Positions 39,501 through 47,548 of a stretch of 48,925 nucleotides of DNA are shown piece by piece. The position numbers and the translations under genes were made by a program. A model generated the notes under the pieces. The model worked only from the letters and a program-made list of their open reading frames with translations. It searched no databases and was not told where the DNA came from. Location of the stretch: positions 1-48,925 of the forward strand of contig CASXBC010000002.1 in assembly GCA_949474265.1 (NCBI GenBank). The letters are read 5' to 3'. Origin of the DNA: an uncultured bacterium. GTDB lineage: Bacteria > Bacillota > Clostridia > Christensenellales > UBA1242. Positions within the stretch are counted from its first letter, which is position 1, and each line of letters begins with the position of its first letter.

Positions 39501-41927
39501 TTGGATTTGCCAGATGCAATCAGTTATGCTTCTTCATCAAGTGCTGGCTATACTGATAAAGAATATGAGTCCTGTGGAGATGGAGAACATTACACTGCAA
39601 AATTTACTTATACAGTCAAAGCAGAAAATGGTAGATACAACTACTCATTTAGTTCTGATTTGAACAATCCTGTTTACTCTATTGATGTTGAACATGAATG
39701 GAGAATTGAAAAAGATAAAATAGTTCTCTCTAATGACCCTAGTCTTTGGGATGAGCATGTTCATCCATTTAATAATGATGAATATCGTATACCTTTCCCA
39801 ATTGTTCAAAACACCTATTCAAAACAACTTTTAGTTAAGTATTATAGTGATGCGGCTTGCACTCAAGAGATTGATGTTCATGCACCTCACACAACTGAAG
39901 AGTTTGAAGCAACTGATGAAGATGGAAATCCACTTTATACAGGCAATGGAATTAGAGTTGACCTTGGTACACCTTATACATATTATGCAAAGGTAACCAT
40001 TCATCCAGACTTTGCAAACAATTATGCTCTTTACAATCCTTTGACAGGTGGCAATGAAGTTGTTTATGAGTTTACAGTTGGTGACAAGAGGGTTGTTCTT
40101 GATTTAGACCTTGGACTTGATAAAGAAAACTTTTACAATGGACAATTTCAAGGTATAAATCCTGTTGACCCTAAAGACCTTGTGACTGAATTTAAAATCA
40201 GATACTTTAAAGATGATGGCTCTGGAGCTTATGCAGAAGAGCTTGTTGATGCAGAGGGAAACCCAATTGAGCCAAAAGAAGTGGGCAAATATAAAGCAAC
40301 AATTGAGTTGACTGAAACGGATTCAATTGATTATGTTGTTCGCAACAAGGTGTTCTATTTTGAAATCAAACCTTTGGTGGTTTTTGTAGATAAATGGAAT
40401 GGAGCATCTGTAAGTGATGCACCTTATGCGGACTTGGTTGATGAAAATGGAAACAAAATTGCAGATGGGCTTGTCAATCGCAAGATTTACACTGACCCAT
40501 TTGACCCAGCCAATCCAGATGATAGTTTGGTAGATTATCCTAATGAAGCATTGGTTCCAGGAAAAGATTATTGGGTTGTGCTTGAAACAGTTGATGGCAA
40601 CGTTCAATTTGCTAGCGGTGCAACTACACAAATAAAATTTACTGCAATTGACCCAAATGGACCAAAGGAATTGGTTGATGACCCAAGTTTTGTTTTTGAC
40701 AAACTTGAATGGACAGGCAGTCAAATTACTTTCCAACTTAAAGATTGGGAAAAATGGAAAGATTATATTGATATTGCTGAAGGTGAAATTTATTTAACTC
40801 AAACTGACATTGGAGTTTATACTGTTACTCTTTCAATTAATGTTGGAAAGCATGCAGAATGGGCTACTTCTATCACAGGTGAAGATGGCAATGAAGTGTT
40901 GACCAGAACTTTGACTTTTGAGATTATTAAGGGCAGAATTGAGGGCGAATGGAAAAATGACAAGGGTTATCCAGAGTTTGTTTTGAGTGACCCAAATGAT
41001 GCTGATAAATTTGAAATCAAATATTTTGACAGTGAAGGCAATGAGGTTTTGCCAGAAAACTTTGTTAAGGGGCAAAACTACAGGGCAGAACTTATCTTAA
41101 AGGATGAAAATTTTGAGTTTATCTCAGAAGACCCAAATTTTGCTCCAATACAAGAATTTAATTATCAACCACCAGAAAATTTCTTTGCTAAAGCTTGGAA
41201 GTTTATCAAAGCAAATTGGTTGTGGTTTGTTATTGGCTTAAGTGTACTCTTATTCTTGCTTTTGTTGTGGTTGATTATATTCCTTATCAAACGCAGAAAA
41301 GAAAAAGAAGAAATTGTTGAAGAAGAAAAGAAAGAAGAGACAAAAACTGAAGAGCCTAAACAAGAAGAAAACACTGAAGTGAAGGCTGAAAAGGTGGAAG
41401 AAAAGCCTGTTGAGAAGCCTAAGGAAGAAAACAATGTAAATGGTGCAACCAACATTTACTTTGGCGGTATGCCTCAACAAAATCAACAGCCACAATATCA
41501 ACAATATCCTCCTCAACAACAAATCCCACCTCAACCAATGGGGTATGGCTACAACAATTGGATTCCAAACGGTGTTCAAAATGCTGGACCAAATGATGTT
41601 GAAAAATATATGATGATGTTGGAAATGGCTTACAATCAACAAAGACAGAGAATGTTGGAAGAATTTAACATGATTCAAGCTTTGCAAGGCAGACTTGGAG
41701 AATTCAGCCAAAATGCTGCTCATAAGAAAGAAAAAAATATCATCAGTGAGTATGAACAAGAGATGCGAAAACTTGAGGAAATTCGTGAAAAACGTAAACA
41801 ACTTGAGTTGAGCAGAGATAAGCAAAAACTTGAAGAATTGAAAGACAAACGAAAAATTTTGGAAGTAAATCAAGAAATTATCAAAAGAAAAATAGCAAAG
41901 AAACTTGAAGATAAGAAGGATAAATAA
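36594..41927 (+). CDS. Giant (1777-aa) surface protein with beta repeats, C-terminal TM and cytoplasmic coiled coil
   Basis: A secreted, membrane-spanning protein. Residues 1-30 are a signal peptide. At about 330-425 is a DUF6273-like region (WKDDYLWLPCNTEV, YWRLGLNQG, AWLRSD, YYVRPALHLDL), common in Bacillota surface proteins. About 430-1530 is a chain of Ig-like or repeat beta domains (VYSGEIQDLDSLF; YNGQQQSFKL; TGRPQQIKPL; YNGQFQGINPVDP), each ending in a strand like FEI or KIL. KANWLWFVIG and a membrane helix lie at about 1536-1562, then basic RRKEKEE, an acidic linker, a Pro/Gln stretch (NQQPQYQQYPPQQQ) and a Lys/Glu coiled coil to the end. There is no LPXTG. It is directly followed by its companion gene. 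Likely an adhesin-like or scaffolding protein. Confidence 0.72.
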   Translation: MRIFKNIKKYMFAIVCSIFALSTGFVFIANSMGSNFSSATINPSDSNANINLGDILLDGYQTGSKKFDRDVVNALYEKLTGKVNATLADVKAMIDEIPESDYYAKFNNTASYVPTFDEEFKKGSPIVRSDTLRANAGGKDIVFSFGGYENQVGKRINYEWTVTSLTKAGKQYVTSGDADESKKDHVIATIWLANTNNNKVKTAQFQNFSSSSVISGYLSNIYGTSKIRVQTLNAGGYKLNSNGISPTYYSKRLDNEWAQFTMPEATGSLTDFIVTPAYINYQGTGSYKESSDSERLEVNTSYIAPNLHGNDYDSAKTNLFKSTTSTHWQDWKDDYLWLPCNTEVGSYGNFNGERSYWRLGLNQGLNGSASQAAWLRSDVAAASTQTQGRSQALAYGNDASKNSYLLSNVNATYYVRPALHLDLTALEAAVGEKIPTEIETVYSGEIQDLDSLFASGVIDWYNEDVISVDAVKGNLTDAGSHTLTITLKDDYYEFDGEEHSVRTKDIAIKILPKEVNINTLNIDKYGRLMEGKEIEIIEAIAKRDIGTDRAPIFALQYRSASSSIWTTNIPSTPGNYFARAYITNPNTSNYTLKDPGETSFSRPKDPTTTPWFAFDGMDGDAVTSITTGWLTTVKYNGQQQSFKLTNNASGSGLSGIIVGKRSAGLSYNQATGEFLAKEVGTYTVVVSLSDGGANHQWDDSLGAGTTRTVTLKIVETELNVTIVNADDFKENFAIGTVENAVLSVTGICNEEAVKLNVYYKKVSDGIIIDRAEPGDIVQVGNEITITLSLEKLVDPDAQYALCVELATDSSAPSTNKNYVISSTDSEIDFFVVTATISSVDLNWQYENELLGINAIGLDTTGNYSATVVYNGKAFVVGFDKTTLPRGLVVDYKITYTDVSGNIKPETQCLNADTYTITATLSTLRGYELDSSIQTVHIATLYLQSAYIDVNDIVYTANPVYTGRPQQIKPLDLPDAISYASSSSAGYTDKEYESCGDGEHYTAKFTYTVKAENGRYNYSFSSDLNNPVYSIDVEHEWRIEKDKIVLSNDPSLWDEHVHPFNNDEYRIPFPIVQNTYSKQLLVKYYSDAACTQEIDVHAPHTTEEFEATDEDGNPLYTGNGIRVDLGTPYTYYAKVTIHPDFANNYALYNPLTGGNEVVYEFTVGDKRVVLDLDLGLDKENFYNGQFQGINPVDPKDLVTEFKIRYFKDDGSGAYAEELVDAEGNPIEPKEVGKYKATIELTETDSIDYVVRNKVFYFEIKPLVVFVDKWNGASVSDAPYADLVDENGNKIADGLVNRKIYTDPFDPANPDDSLVDYPNEALVPGKDYWVVLETVDGNVQFASGATTQIKFTAIDPNGPKELVDDPSFVFDKLEWTGSQITFQLKDWEKWKDYIDIAEGEIYLTQTDIGVYTVTLSINVGKHAEWATSITGEDGNEVLTRTLTFEIIKGRIEGEWKNDKGYPEFVLSDPNDADKFEIKYFDSEGNEVLPENFVKGQNYRAELILKDENFEFISEDPNFAPIQEFNYQPPENFFAKAWKFIKANWLWFVIGLSVLLFLLLLWLIIFLIKRRKEKEEIVEEEKKEETKTEEPKQEENTEVKAEKVEEKPVEKPKEENNVNGATNIYFGGMPQQNQQPQYQQYPPQQQIPPQPMGYGYNNWIPNGVQNAGPNDVEKYMMMLEMAYNQQRQRMLEEFNMIQALQGRLGEFSQNAAHKKEKNIISEYEQEMRKLEEIREKRKQLELSRDKQKLEELKDKRKILEVNQEIIKRKIAKKLEDKKDK

Positions 41928-43307
41928 ATGAAAAAATCTAACATTACAAAAGCTATAATTCAAAGCCTGTGCGGAGTGTTTATGCTCTGCATGGGTATTT
42001 GTCTTTCGTGCTTAGATGCAAACAGCTCTTCAAGTTTAGAAACTACTGCTTATTCAAAGCATTCACTTATGGCTAGTGCTTCTACAAAAAATGTATGGCA
42101 TTTTGTAAAAACCAATTGGCTTTGGTTTGCAATAGGTGGGGGCGTTTTAGTCTTGCTTATTGTGATAATTGTTTGTATTTCTGTGGCAAAACATAAAAAG
42201 AAAGTAAAAAAGCTCAAAGAAGAGAAAAATGCACTTAATGCAGATTTAGCTAAAGAAGTTGAAAAACAAGAAGTGGCTGCCGAACCTGTTGAAAAGATTG
42301 AGAAACAAGATGAAAATCTTGATAAGAAGGCAGAAGAACAAAGTTTGCAAGCAGGTATTTCTGATTATGAAAACTTGTATAACCAAACTTCCTATTCAAA
42401 TTCTTCTAGCAACACTTTTCCTGATATGATGGATTATATCAAATTGAAAATGGATTTGGAAAAGCAAAAATCTACATACAACACTCCAATAAGCGTAATG
42501 CCAGAAAATATTGATGTGCTTGTAGAAAATGACGGCAATGATGAAAGAGTTCGTCAAATCAAAAAAGAATATCAAGAAGAGTTGCATAGGATTGATGAAA
42601 TCTTGCATGAGCAAGAAAAGGCAAAACTTAGAGAAGAGATACAAAAACAAAAGGATATCATTGACAAATTGCAAGAAGAGTATGAGATTGCAGATAATTT
42701 GTTGGACGAGTTGTATAAAAAAGACGAAACTGAGAGTTTGGACGAAAATGTGCAACTCAAGAAAGAACCTGTTGCTGAAGAAAAACCTGAAGACAAGCCT
42801 TTAAAAATTGTTGAAGTGGTTGAAGAAGATGACATCGAAGAAATGCCTGAGCAGGAGCCAAAACAAAAAATCTCAAGCGGAGATATTGTTATTACGCCAA
42901 ACAAAAAATTGACATTGCAAGAGGCGTACAAGCTTTTGTCTTCAAAACAAAAATCATACTTTAAAAGTCTTCGTGATTATGCAGACAAAAAGCCAAACTC
43001 AAGAGCAAAAGAGACAAAAAATTATGTTGTTGTTGGCTGTGGAAACAAGCATTACATCCGCCTTTCTATAAAGAGAGGAGTGACTATTGCGGCTTTCCCT
43101 TCTGAAAATGAAGAGATGATGAAACTTAGATTGAGTGGGCTTGCACCTGTAAAGGCTGAAGAAACTCAGATAAAAATTGTTGATGACAATGCTTTTGCAA
43201 TGGCTAAACAAATGATAGATATTCGAGTAGAACAAGTTGCAAAGGAAAAACAAGTTCTTAAAGAAATTAGGAAAAATAATAGTGCAAAACCTAAAAAGAA
43301 AAAATAA
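41928..43307 (+). CDS. Companion membrane protein sharing the NWLWF module, with coiled coil
   Basis: A 459-residue protein that starts at the base after the giant gene's stop. It has a signal-like N-terminus (about 10-29), a short outside segment (about 30-60) and then KTNWLWFAIGGGVLVLL (about 63-79), almost the same membrane-entry sequence as KANWLWFVIGLSVLLFL in the giant. The cytoplasmic part has basic KHKKK, a charged coiled coil (about 205-265: IDEILHEQEKAKLREEIQ) and an acidic linker. A small folded domain ends it (about 325-445: AYKLLSSKQKSYFKSLRDYA, NKHYIRLSIKRG, IVDDNAFAMAKQMIDI). This end is reminiscent of repeated uncharacterised domains in gut Clostridia proteins. I infer that the two proteins work together at the membrane. 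Confidence 0.72.
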   Translation: MKKSNITKAIIQSLCGVFMLCMGICLSCLDANSSSSLETTAYSKHSLMASASTKNVWHFVKTNWLWFAIGGGVLVLLIVIIVCISVAKHKKKVKKLKEEKNALNADLAKEVEKQEVAAEPVEKIEKQDENLDKKAEEQSLQAGISDYENLYNQTSYSNSSSNTFPDMMDYIKLKMDLEKQKSTYNTPISVMPENIDVLVENDGNDERVRQIKKEYQEELHRIDEILHEQEKAKLREEIQKQKDIIDKLQEEYEIADNLLDELYKKDETESLDENVQLKKEPVAEEKPEDKPLKIVEVVEEDDIEEMPEQEPKQKISSGDIVITPNKKLTLQEAYKLLSSKQKSYFKSLRDYADKKPNSRAKETKNYVVVGCGNKHYIRLSIKRGVTIAAFPSENEEMMKLRLSGLAPVKAEETQIKIVDDNAFAMAKQMIDIRVEQVAKEKQVLKEIRKNNSAKPKKKK

Positions 43308-43362
43308 TCTAAAGTTTTAAAATGGTTTTTGCTAAAAAGCTAAATTTTCTTATCTTTTTACT

Positions 43363-43396
43363 AAAACACTCCTCAAATTTTGAGGGGTGTTTTTTG
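43363..43396 (+). terminator. Terminator of the surface-protein pair
   Basis: AACACTCCTCAAA pairs with TTTGAGGGGTGTT (one G-T pair) and runs into six T. Confidence 0.88.
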
Positions 43397-43449
43397 TCAA
43401 GCTATAAACTTTTCAAAATCAAAAATAATGCAAAAGAGAAGTTTTCGGC

Positions 43450-43478
43450 TTGACTTTTTTTTGCTATGTCAATATAAT
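43450..43478 (+). promoter_or_regulatory. Promoter of the Ymh-family gene
   Basis: TTGACT (43450-43455), a 17-bp spacer and a perfect TATAAT (43473-43478). Unlike the two G-tract promoters, the TTGACT here is followed by a T-run and not by G. Confidence 0.85.
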
Positions 43479-43506
43479 TTTTTTAATAAAGAGTGAGGAA
43501 GTTTGC

Positions 43507-44190
43507 GTGGTTGATAAAAATAATGGAGTGCTTAAAAGCATCAATGAGCTGATTGAAAAATGCAGAATGGGTTGTGCTGTTACGGAGTTTGAACGAGAGA
43601 TAAAATTTCTGATTTTAGATTTGGTAGGAGAGGACTCAAAAGAGTTTTGTGAGTTTAAGCAAATAAGCAATTTTTACCTCTTCGGAAAACGCAATGCGTA
43701 TATTGGCTTGTTAAATTCATTAAAAAATCATGTTTTGATTTTTGGTCTGCCAAAACCAAAGGAGGAAAATATACAGATACCTTTGCTTCATCCAAGGCTA
43801 GCAAAGGTTTGCATGGAATTGTTTGAGCATGAGCATTATGTTCAGGCAGTGGAAGTGGGAATAAAAGAAATTTGTTCTAGACTAAAAAATATTTACAAAA
43901 AGCATAGAGGGGTTGACCTTGATGAAGTGAATTTGTTTTCTATGGTTTTCAACTCTGATGAAAATAAGACTCTTTTTGTCGCTGGCGAAAGCTTAAAAAG
44001 TATTTCTGGCAAAGACGAGCAAGATGGCTTTCGGATGCTGTTTTTGGGCATGTGGAAAGCCTTAAGAAATCCCAATGCTCACAACAACAGAGTATTGACC
44101 ATAAACGAAGCAAGAGACCAACTGTATTTTTTGAGCATGTTGATGTACAAAATAGATGTCTGTTTGATAAAATCAAATCTATCAGAGTGA
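43507..44190 (+). CDS. TIGR02391/Ymh-family protein
   Basis: A 227-residue protein of the Hypoth_Ymh (TIGR02391) type, a family of unknown function often found near mobile or defence genes. Seen: the signature LLHPRLAKVCMELFEHEHYV (about 97-116) with QAVEVGIKEIC, LFSMVFN, DEQDGFRMLFLGMWKALRN (about 179-197) and PNAHNN. These are the conserved helix pairs and the RNP-AH ending of the family. The GTG at 43507 (GAGGAAG 6 nt upstream) is chosen over an upstream start. The N-terminal 90 residues are not recognisable. Any role in defence is only an association. Confidence 0.75.
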   Translation: MVDKNNGVLKSINELIEKCRMGCAVTEFEREIKFLILDLVGEDSKEFCEFKQISNFYLFGKRNAYIGLLNSLKNHVLIFGLPKPKEENIQIPLLHPRLAKVCMELFEHEHYVQAVEVGIKEICSRLKNIYKKHRGVDLDEVNLFSMVFNSDENKTLFVAGESLKSISGKDEQDGFRMLFLGMWKALRNPNAHNNRVLTINEARDQLYFLSMLMYKIDVCLIKSNLSE

Positions 44191-44277
44191 ATTAATAAAG
44201 TTGTTTTTAAGGACTTTGAATTGGTTTTGCAAAATGAGTTTTAGTGTGATATAATATTTACATAAAAGGTAATATAT

Positions 44278-45471
44278 ATGTTTGAAAATTTTTTTAAAAT
44301 TGATGTGCCAATGAGCAGTGGTGAGTCGGCACTTATAAGATGCCTAAGATTTAGTGGGGCGGGGTATAAGTGTAGACAACTATTTGAAAGTTGGGTGGCA
44401 AAAGAGATGCACTTGCCTCTTCAAGATGAAAAGGTGAAAGAAAGAGTTGAGTTTGTTTTGCAACAAAAAGAAAAACTGAATCAAATTGAATCTGAAGCAG
44501 ACAGAAATTTGCTTTTAAACTTTTTGGCTAGATTGCTCTCCGCAAAATTCTCCCTTTGTAAACAGGCAGATGTTGCAATTTCTCTTGCATTGGATAAGTT
44601 GGTTTATTGCTTTTTGAATAAAGCTCCCATAATTTTTATTTTTGGATTTGGGGGTTATAAAAATCATAATTCACCTTCTTTTCCAGAAGTAGATTGGGCT
44701 GAGCTTTTTCACATGAAAAGAATGATTACTTATCTTTTTCCAATTATTGCCGCTTATAAATATGGTGTTAAGTTTGAGTATGAGAGTGAAGAAATTGCTA
44801 TTCAGTTTAACAATGTTCCTCAAGAAACGACAGATAAATATGGCGTATCATTTGATAAACTTTTACGTTACTTTTGTAAAAATATTAAAGATAAAAATGG
44901 CTTAGAGGTTGACTTTAAGCAAGTGAGAGCCAGGGATTTTTATAATTTTGATGATTTAATGTCAAAGATGAAAATATATTATCCTGACATGAAGAAGGTT
45001 TTTGAAGATTTATCAGAGGATGAAAAGCAAGTTTGGAAAGAAAGAGCAAAAAGAAATTTTGTAGTAAAAGGTATAAAAGATTATTCTAGGTTGTCTGATG
45101 TTGAAATGGAAAATGTTGTTGTTGAAGCTCGAATTATAAATGAATGTTTCTTGGCTGCTGATTATGATTTGAGATTAGATTTTTGGGAAAGACCAAATGC
45201 AATTTCACTTTTTGGCACATGGGGTAAAAAGCCTTGTGCATCTCCAACAGATGGTGGCTTGAGATTGAAATCAACTTCTTGTAGTGATACTGACTTTTGG
45301 ATTGGAACAGGCGTGATTAAACTTGATGAAAATAATAATATTTTGCAAGAGATGATTTTGTCTCACAGTCAATATGAAACTGTCAAAGACAAAATTCAAT
45401 TTATGAAAAATGAAGATGAGGAACTTGTCAAAGTGTCAAAAAATTTTGAAACAATAAAGTATTTAAGATAA
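44278..45471 (+). CDS. Uncharacterised 397-aa protein (possible enzyme)
   Basis: Not a family I can name. It is soluble and mixed alpha/beta, with a distinctive block FGFGGYKNHNSPSFPEVDWAEL (about 121-142), then MKRMITYLFPIIAAYKYGVKFEYESEEIAIQFNNVPQE (about 145-182), and near the end SLFGTWGKKPCASPTDGG (about 307-324) and ILSHSQYETVK. A Gly-rich loop plus Lys, Asp and Glu residues in conserved-looking blocks suggest a catalytic site. Part of the order vaguely recalls the isocyanide synthase (DIT1/PvcA) family, but I would not assign it. AAAGGT lies 8 nt before the ATG; TATAAT at 44250-44255 is the likely -10. The UDG-like gene follows 17 nt later. Confidence 0.65.
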   Translation: MFENFFKIDVPMSSGESALIRCLRFSGAGYKCRQLFESWVAKEMHLPLQDEKVKERVEFVLQQKEKLNQIESEADRNLLLNFLARLLSAKFSLCKQADVAISLALDKLVYCFLNKAPIIFIFGFGGYKNHNSPSFPEVDWAELFHMKRMITYLFPIIAAYKYGVKFEYESEEIAIQFNNVPQETTDKYGVSFDKLLRYFCKNIKDKNGLEVDFKQVRARDFYNFDDLMSKMKIYYPDMKKVFEDLSEDEKQVWKERAKRNFVVKGIKDYSRLSDVEMENVVVEARIINECFLAADYDLRLDFWERPNAISLFGTWGKKPCASPTDGGLRLKSTSCSDTDFWIGTGVIKLDENNNILQEMILSHSQYETVKDKIQFMKNEDEELVKVSKNFETIKYLR

Positions 45472-45488
45472 AATATTAAAGGGAATAT

Positions 45489-46127
45489 ATGAAAGAAATT
45501 TTAAATCCGACTTTAAGAGCTCCAAAAACCGTTGGCATAACACCTGTTTGGGATGAAAACTGCAAGATTTTGATTCTTGGGTCTATTACAGCTGTGGATG
45601 GCATGCGAAAGGGATTTTATTATGCAAGTGCAAGAAATCAGCTTTGGGAGCTTTTGGATTGCTGTCTTGGAAACGAAGTCAATGAAGAAGGTTCTTTTAC
45701 TTTTCTGAAAAATGTTTTAAGATACAACTTTGAAAAGTATGATTCAAAAGAGATTGAAAAAGCTGAGTTTGAAAGAAATAAAGCTTTGACAAGAGAGAAA
45801 TTTGCAGATAAACTTTTGCAGAATAAAATAGCAATTTGTGATGTTTTTGAAGAGTGCTATTTTAATAATAATAGTTCTTTGGATATGGATATAATATTGA
45901 ATAATGAAAAGTATCCTTACAAAACAAATAGAGAGGTAATTTCTCATATATTGAGTCATTCAAAAATAGATAAAGTGATTGTAAACAGCAGGTTTGTTGA
46001 AGACCAATTTAAGAAGATGAACATTGAGGGTGACTTTGAGCTTAAATATGCGGTCAGTCCATCACCAAGAAAAGGAAAACTTGACAAAAAAATCTCACAG
46101 TGGAAAGGTGTGTTTGGTGAGAAGTGA
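45489..46127 (+). CDS. Uracil-DNA glycosylase-superfamily protein
   Basis: A 212-residue protein with the UDG fold signature seen in MUG/SMUG-like relatives. Motif 1 is KILILGSITAVDGM (about 26-39), followed by GFYYASARNQLWELL (about 42-56, the motif that cups the flipped base). The C-terminal VSPSPR (about 189-194) stands where the catalytic loop H/N-PS lies. It would excise uracil or another damaged base, or only bind DNA. GGGA lies before the ATG. It is transcribed after the unknown 44278 gene and just ahead of the dehydrogenase. Confidence 0.78.
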   Translation: MKEILNPTLRAPKTVGITPVWDENCKILILGSITAVDGMRKGFYYASARNQLWELLDCCLGNEVNEEGSFTFLKNVLRYNFEKYDSKEIEKAEFERNKALTREKFADKLLQNKIAICDVFEECYFNNNSSLDMDIILNNEKYPYKTNREVISHILSHSKIDKVIVNSRFVEDQFKKMNIEGDFELKYAVSPSPRKGKLDKKISQWKGVFGEK

Positions 46128-46179
46128 AATTGTTTAAATAAACAAATATTAAGATAAGAAAGGACAATTTAGATATAGT

Positions 46180-47067
46180 ATGTTTAATAAAATTGTAGTT
46201 GTTGAGCCTGTTTATATAAAAAAAGAAGGTTTAATAGAGTTAAAGAAATATTGCAAAGAGTTGAAGGGTTTTAAAACCGAAGCCAAAACAAACGAAGAGA
46301 AAATCAAAAGAATTAATGATGCTGATTGCATATTAATTTCTCATAATACAATTCTTGATAAAGATGTTTTAGACAATTGTCCAAACTTAAAGTTTATACA
46401 TCTTTGTTGTTCTTACTATGGTACTCAATTTTGCAAAACTGATATTGAACATGTTATCAAAAAAGGTATCAACTTTGCATACTTGAAAGAGTATGGAGAC
46501 AATGGTGTTGTGGAATATACTGTTGCTTCCGTTATAAATTTGCAACATGGTATATGTGGCAAAAAATGGAGAAAAGAAGTTAATGACTTGACAGCAATAA
46601 AAGTTGGGATTTTAGGTTTGGGTGATTTGGGAACCAAAATTGCAAAGGCTTTTAACTTTTTTGGAACGAAAGTTTACTATTTCAGCAAAACGAGAAAAAT
46701 AGAACTTGAGAGTGATAATTTGATTTATAAACCACTTGACGATTTATTAAAAAGCGTTGATGTGCTGTCTATAAATTTAAACAGAGATGTTTGTCTGATT
46801 GGTGGAGATAAACTGAAGATTTTTGGAAACAACAAAATCATAGTCAATACTTCAATTGGTCAATGCTATGAGTTGAGCAGTTTGAAAAAGTGGTTAAAAT
46901 GCAAAGATAATTTTTATGTCTGTGACAGTACAAATATTAATAACAGCCAAGAATTGTTGAATTTTGAAAATGTTGTTTGTCTTAATCATGAAAGTGGAGT
47001 GACACAAGAAACATTGGATAGAGCGACAGAACAAATAATTGAGAATATTAAAACTTATTCTAAATAG
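46180..47067 (+). CDS. D-2-hydroxyacid dehydrogenase-like protein, catalytic Arg missing
   Basis: A 295-residue protein of the D-isomer 2-hydroxyacid dehydrogenase family. The Rossmann signature is VGILGLGDLGTKIAKAF (about 143-159), followed by the SVDVLSINLNR segment. Where functional members have a catalytic Arg in N-x-x-R-G, this one reads NTSIGQ (about 226-231); the late His region is CLNHESGV (about 269-276). The Arg is gone and the catalytic Glu cannot be found, so activity may be lost or changed. AAAGGA lies before the ATG. It forms an operon-like pair with the VOC protein 10 nt downstream. Confidence 0.75.
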   Translation: MFNKIVVVEPVYIKKEGLIELKKYCKELKGFKTEAKTNEEKIKRINDADCILISHNTILDKDVLDNCPNLKFIHLCCSYYGTQFCKTDIEHVIKKGINFAYLKEYGDNGVVEYTVASVINLQHGICGKKWRKEVNDLTAIKVGILGLGDLGTKIAKAFNFFGTKVYYFSKTRKIELESDNLIYKPLDDLLKSVDVLSINLNRDVCLIGGDKLKIFGNNKIIVNTSIGQCYELSSLKKWLKCKDNFYVCDSTNINNSQELLNFENVVCLNHESGVTQETLDRATEQIIENIKTYSK

Positions 47068-47077
47068 GAGATAATAT

Positions 47078-47476
47078 ATGTTTAAGTTTGACCACGTGGC
47101 ATTGAGTGTATCAAATATAGAGCAAAGTTTAAATTTTTATAGAAAACTTGGCTTTTCGTTTTATAAAGAATATAATGACCCGACAGGAGCACTTTCAATA
47201 GTTTTACTGCAAAACGAAAATATGATTCTTGAACTTTTTTCTTATAAAAATTTCAAGCCTTTGCCAGAGTACAGAATTCACAATTCAAAAGACCTTGAAG
47301 TTGTTGGAACAAAGCATCTTGGATTGTGTGTGGATGATATAAAACAAATGGCAAAGATTGTTGTTGAAAAAGGAGTGGTTGGTGATGTGCCTGTTATTAA
47401 AACAGGAAGGCTTGGCAGAGATTATTTCTTTATCAAAGACCCAGATGGCATAAATATTGAAATAATACAAAAATAA
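47078..47476 (+). CDS. VOC-superfamily (glyoxalase/bleomycin-resistance-like) protein
   Basis: A 132-residue protein with two VOC half-modules: FDHVALSVSNIEQSLNFYRK (about 4-23, first metal-site His), ILELFSY (Glu), HLGLCVDDIKQMAK (about 86-99, second His) and YFFIKDPDGINIEIIQ (about 116-131, final Glu). All four metal ligands of a glyoxalase I-type fold appear present. VOC proteins detoxify methylglyoxal, isomerise or modify small molecules, or bind antibiotics; nothing tells which. The start has AGGAG 7 nt upstream. It is next to the dehydrogenase-like gene. Confidence 0.85.
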   Translation: MFKFDHVALSVSNIEQSLNFYRKLGFSFYKEYNDPTGALSIVLLQNENMILELFSYKNFKPLPEYRIHNSKDLEVVGTKHLGLCVDDIKQMAKIVVEKGVVGDVPVIKTGRLGRDYFFIKDPDGINIEIIQK

Positions 47477-47540
47477 AAATCGCTGAGGCGATTTTGGAGA
47501 ATATGTAGGTGGTAGCCATATTTTTGGCTACCATTTTTTT
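47477..47540 (+). terminator. Two tandem hairpins after the VOC gene, the second a strong terminator
   Basis: AAAATCGC-TGAG-GCGATTTT begins at the stop codon, then GGTAGCCA (47511-47518) pairs with TGGCTACC (47525-47532) and runs into A-T7. Confidence 0.88.
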
Positions 47541-47548
47541 ATGAGAGT

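Noticed and set aside
41250-41963. Long minus-strand frame of 237 codons across the end of the giant gene
   Set aside because: It lies opposite a well-supported coding region with a Lys/Glu coiled coil, encodes Phe/Ser/Leu-rich nonsense typical of such antisense frames, and has no ribosome site.
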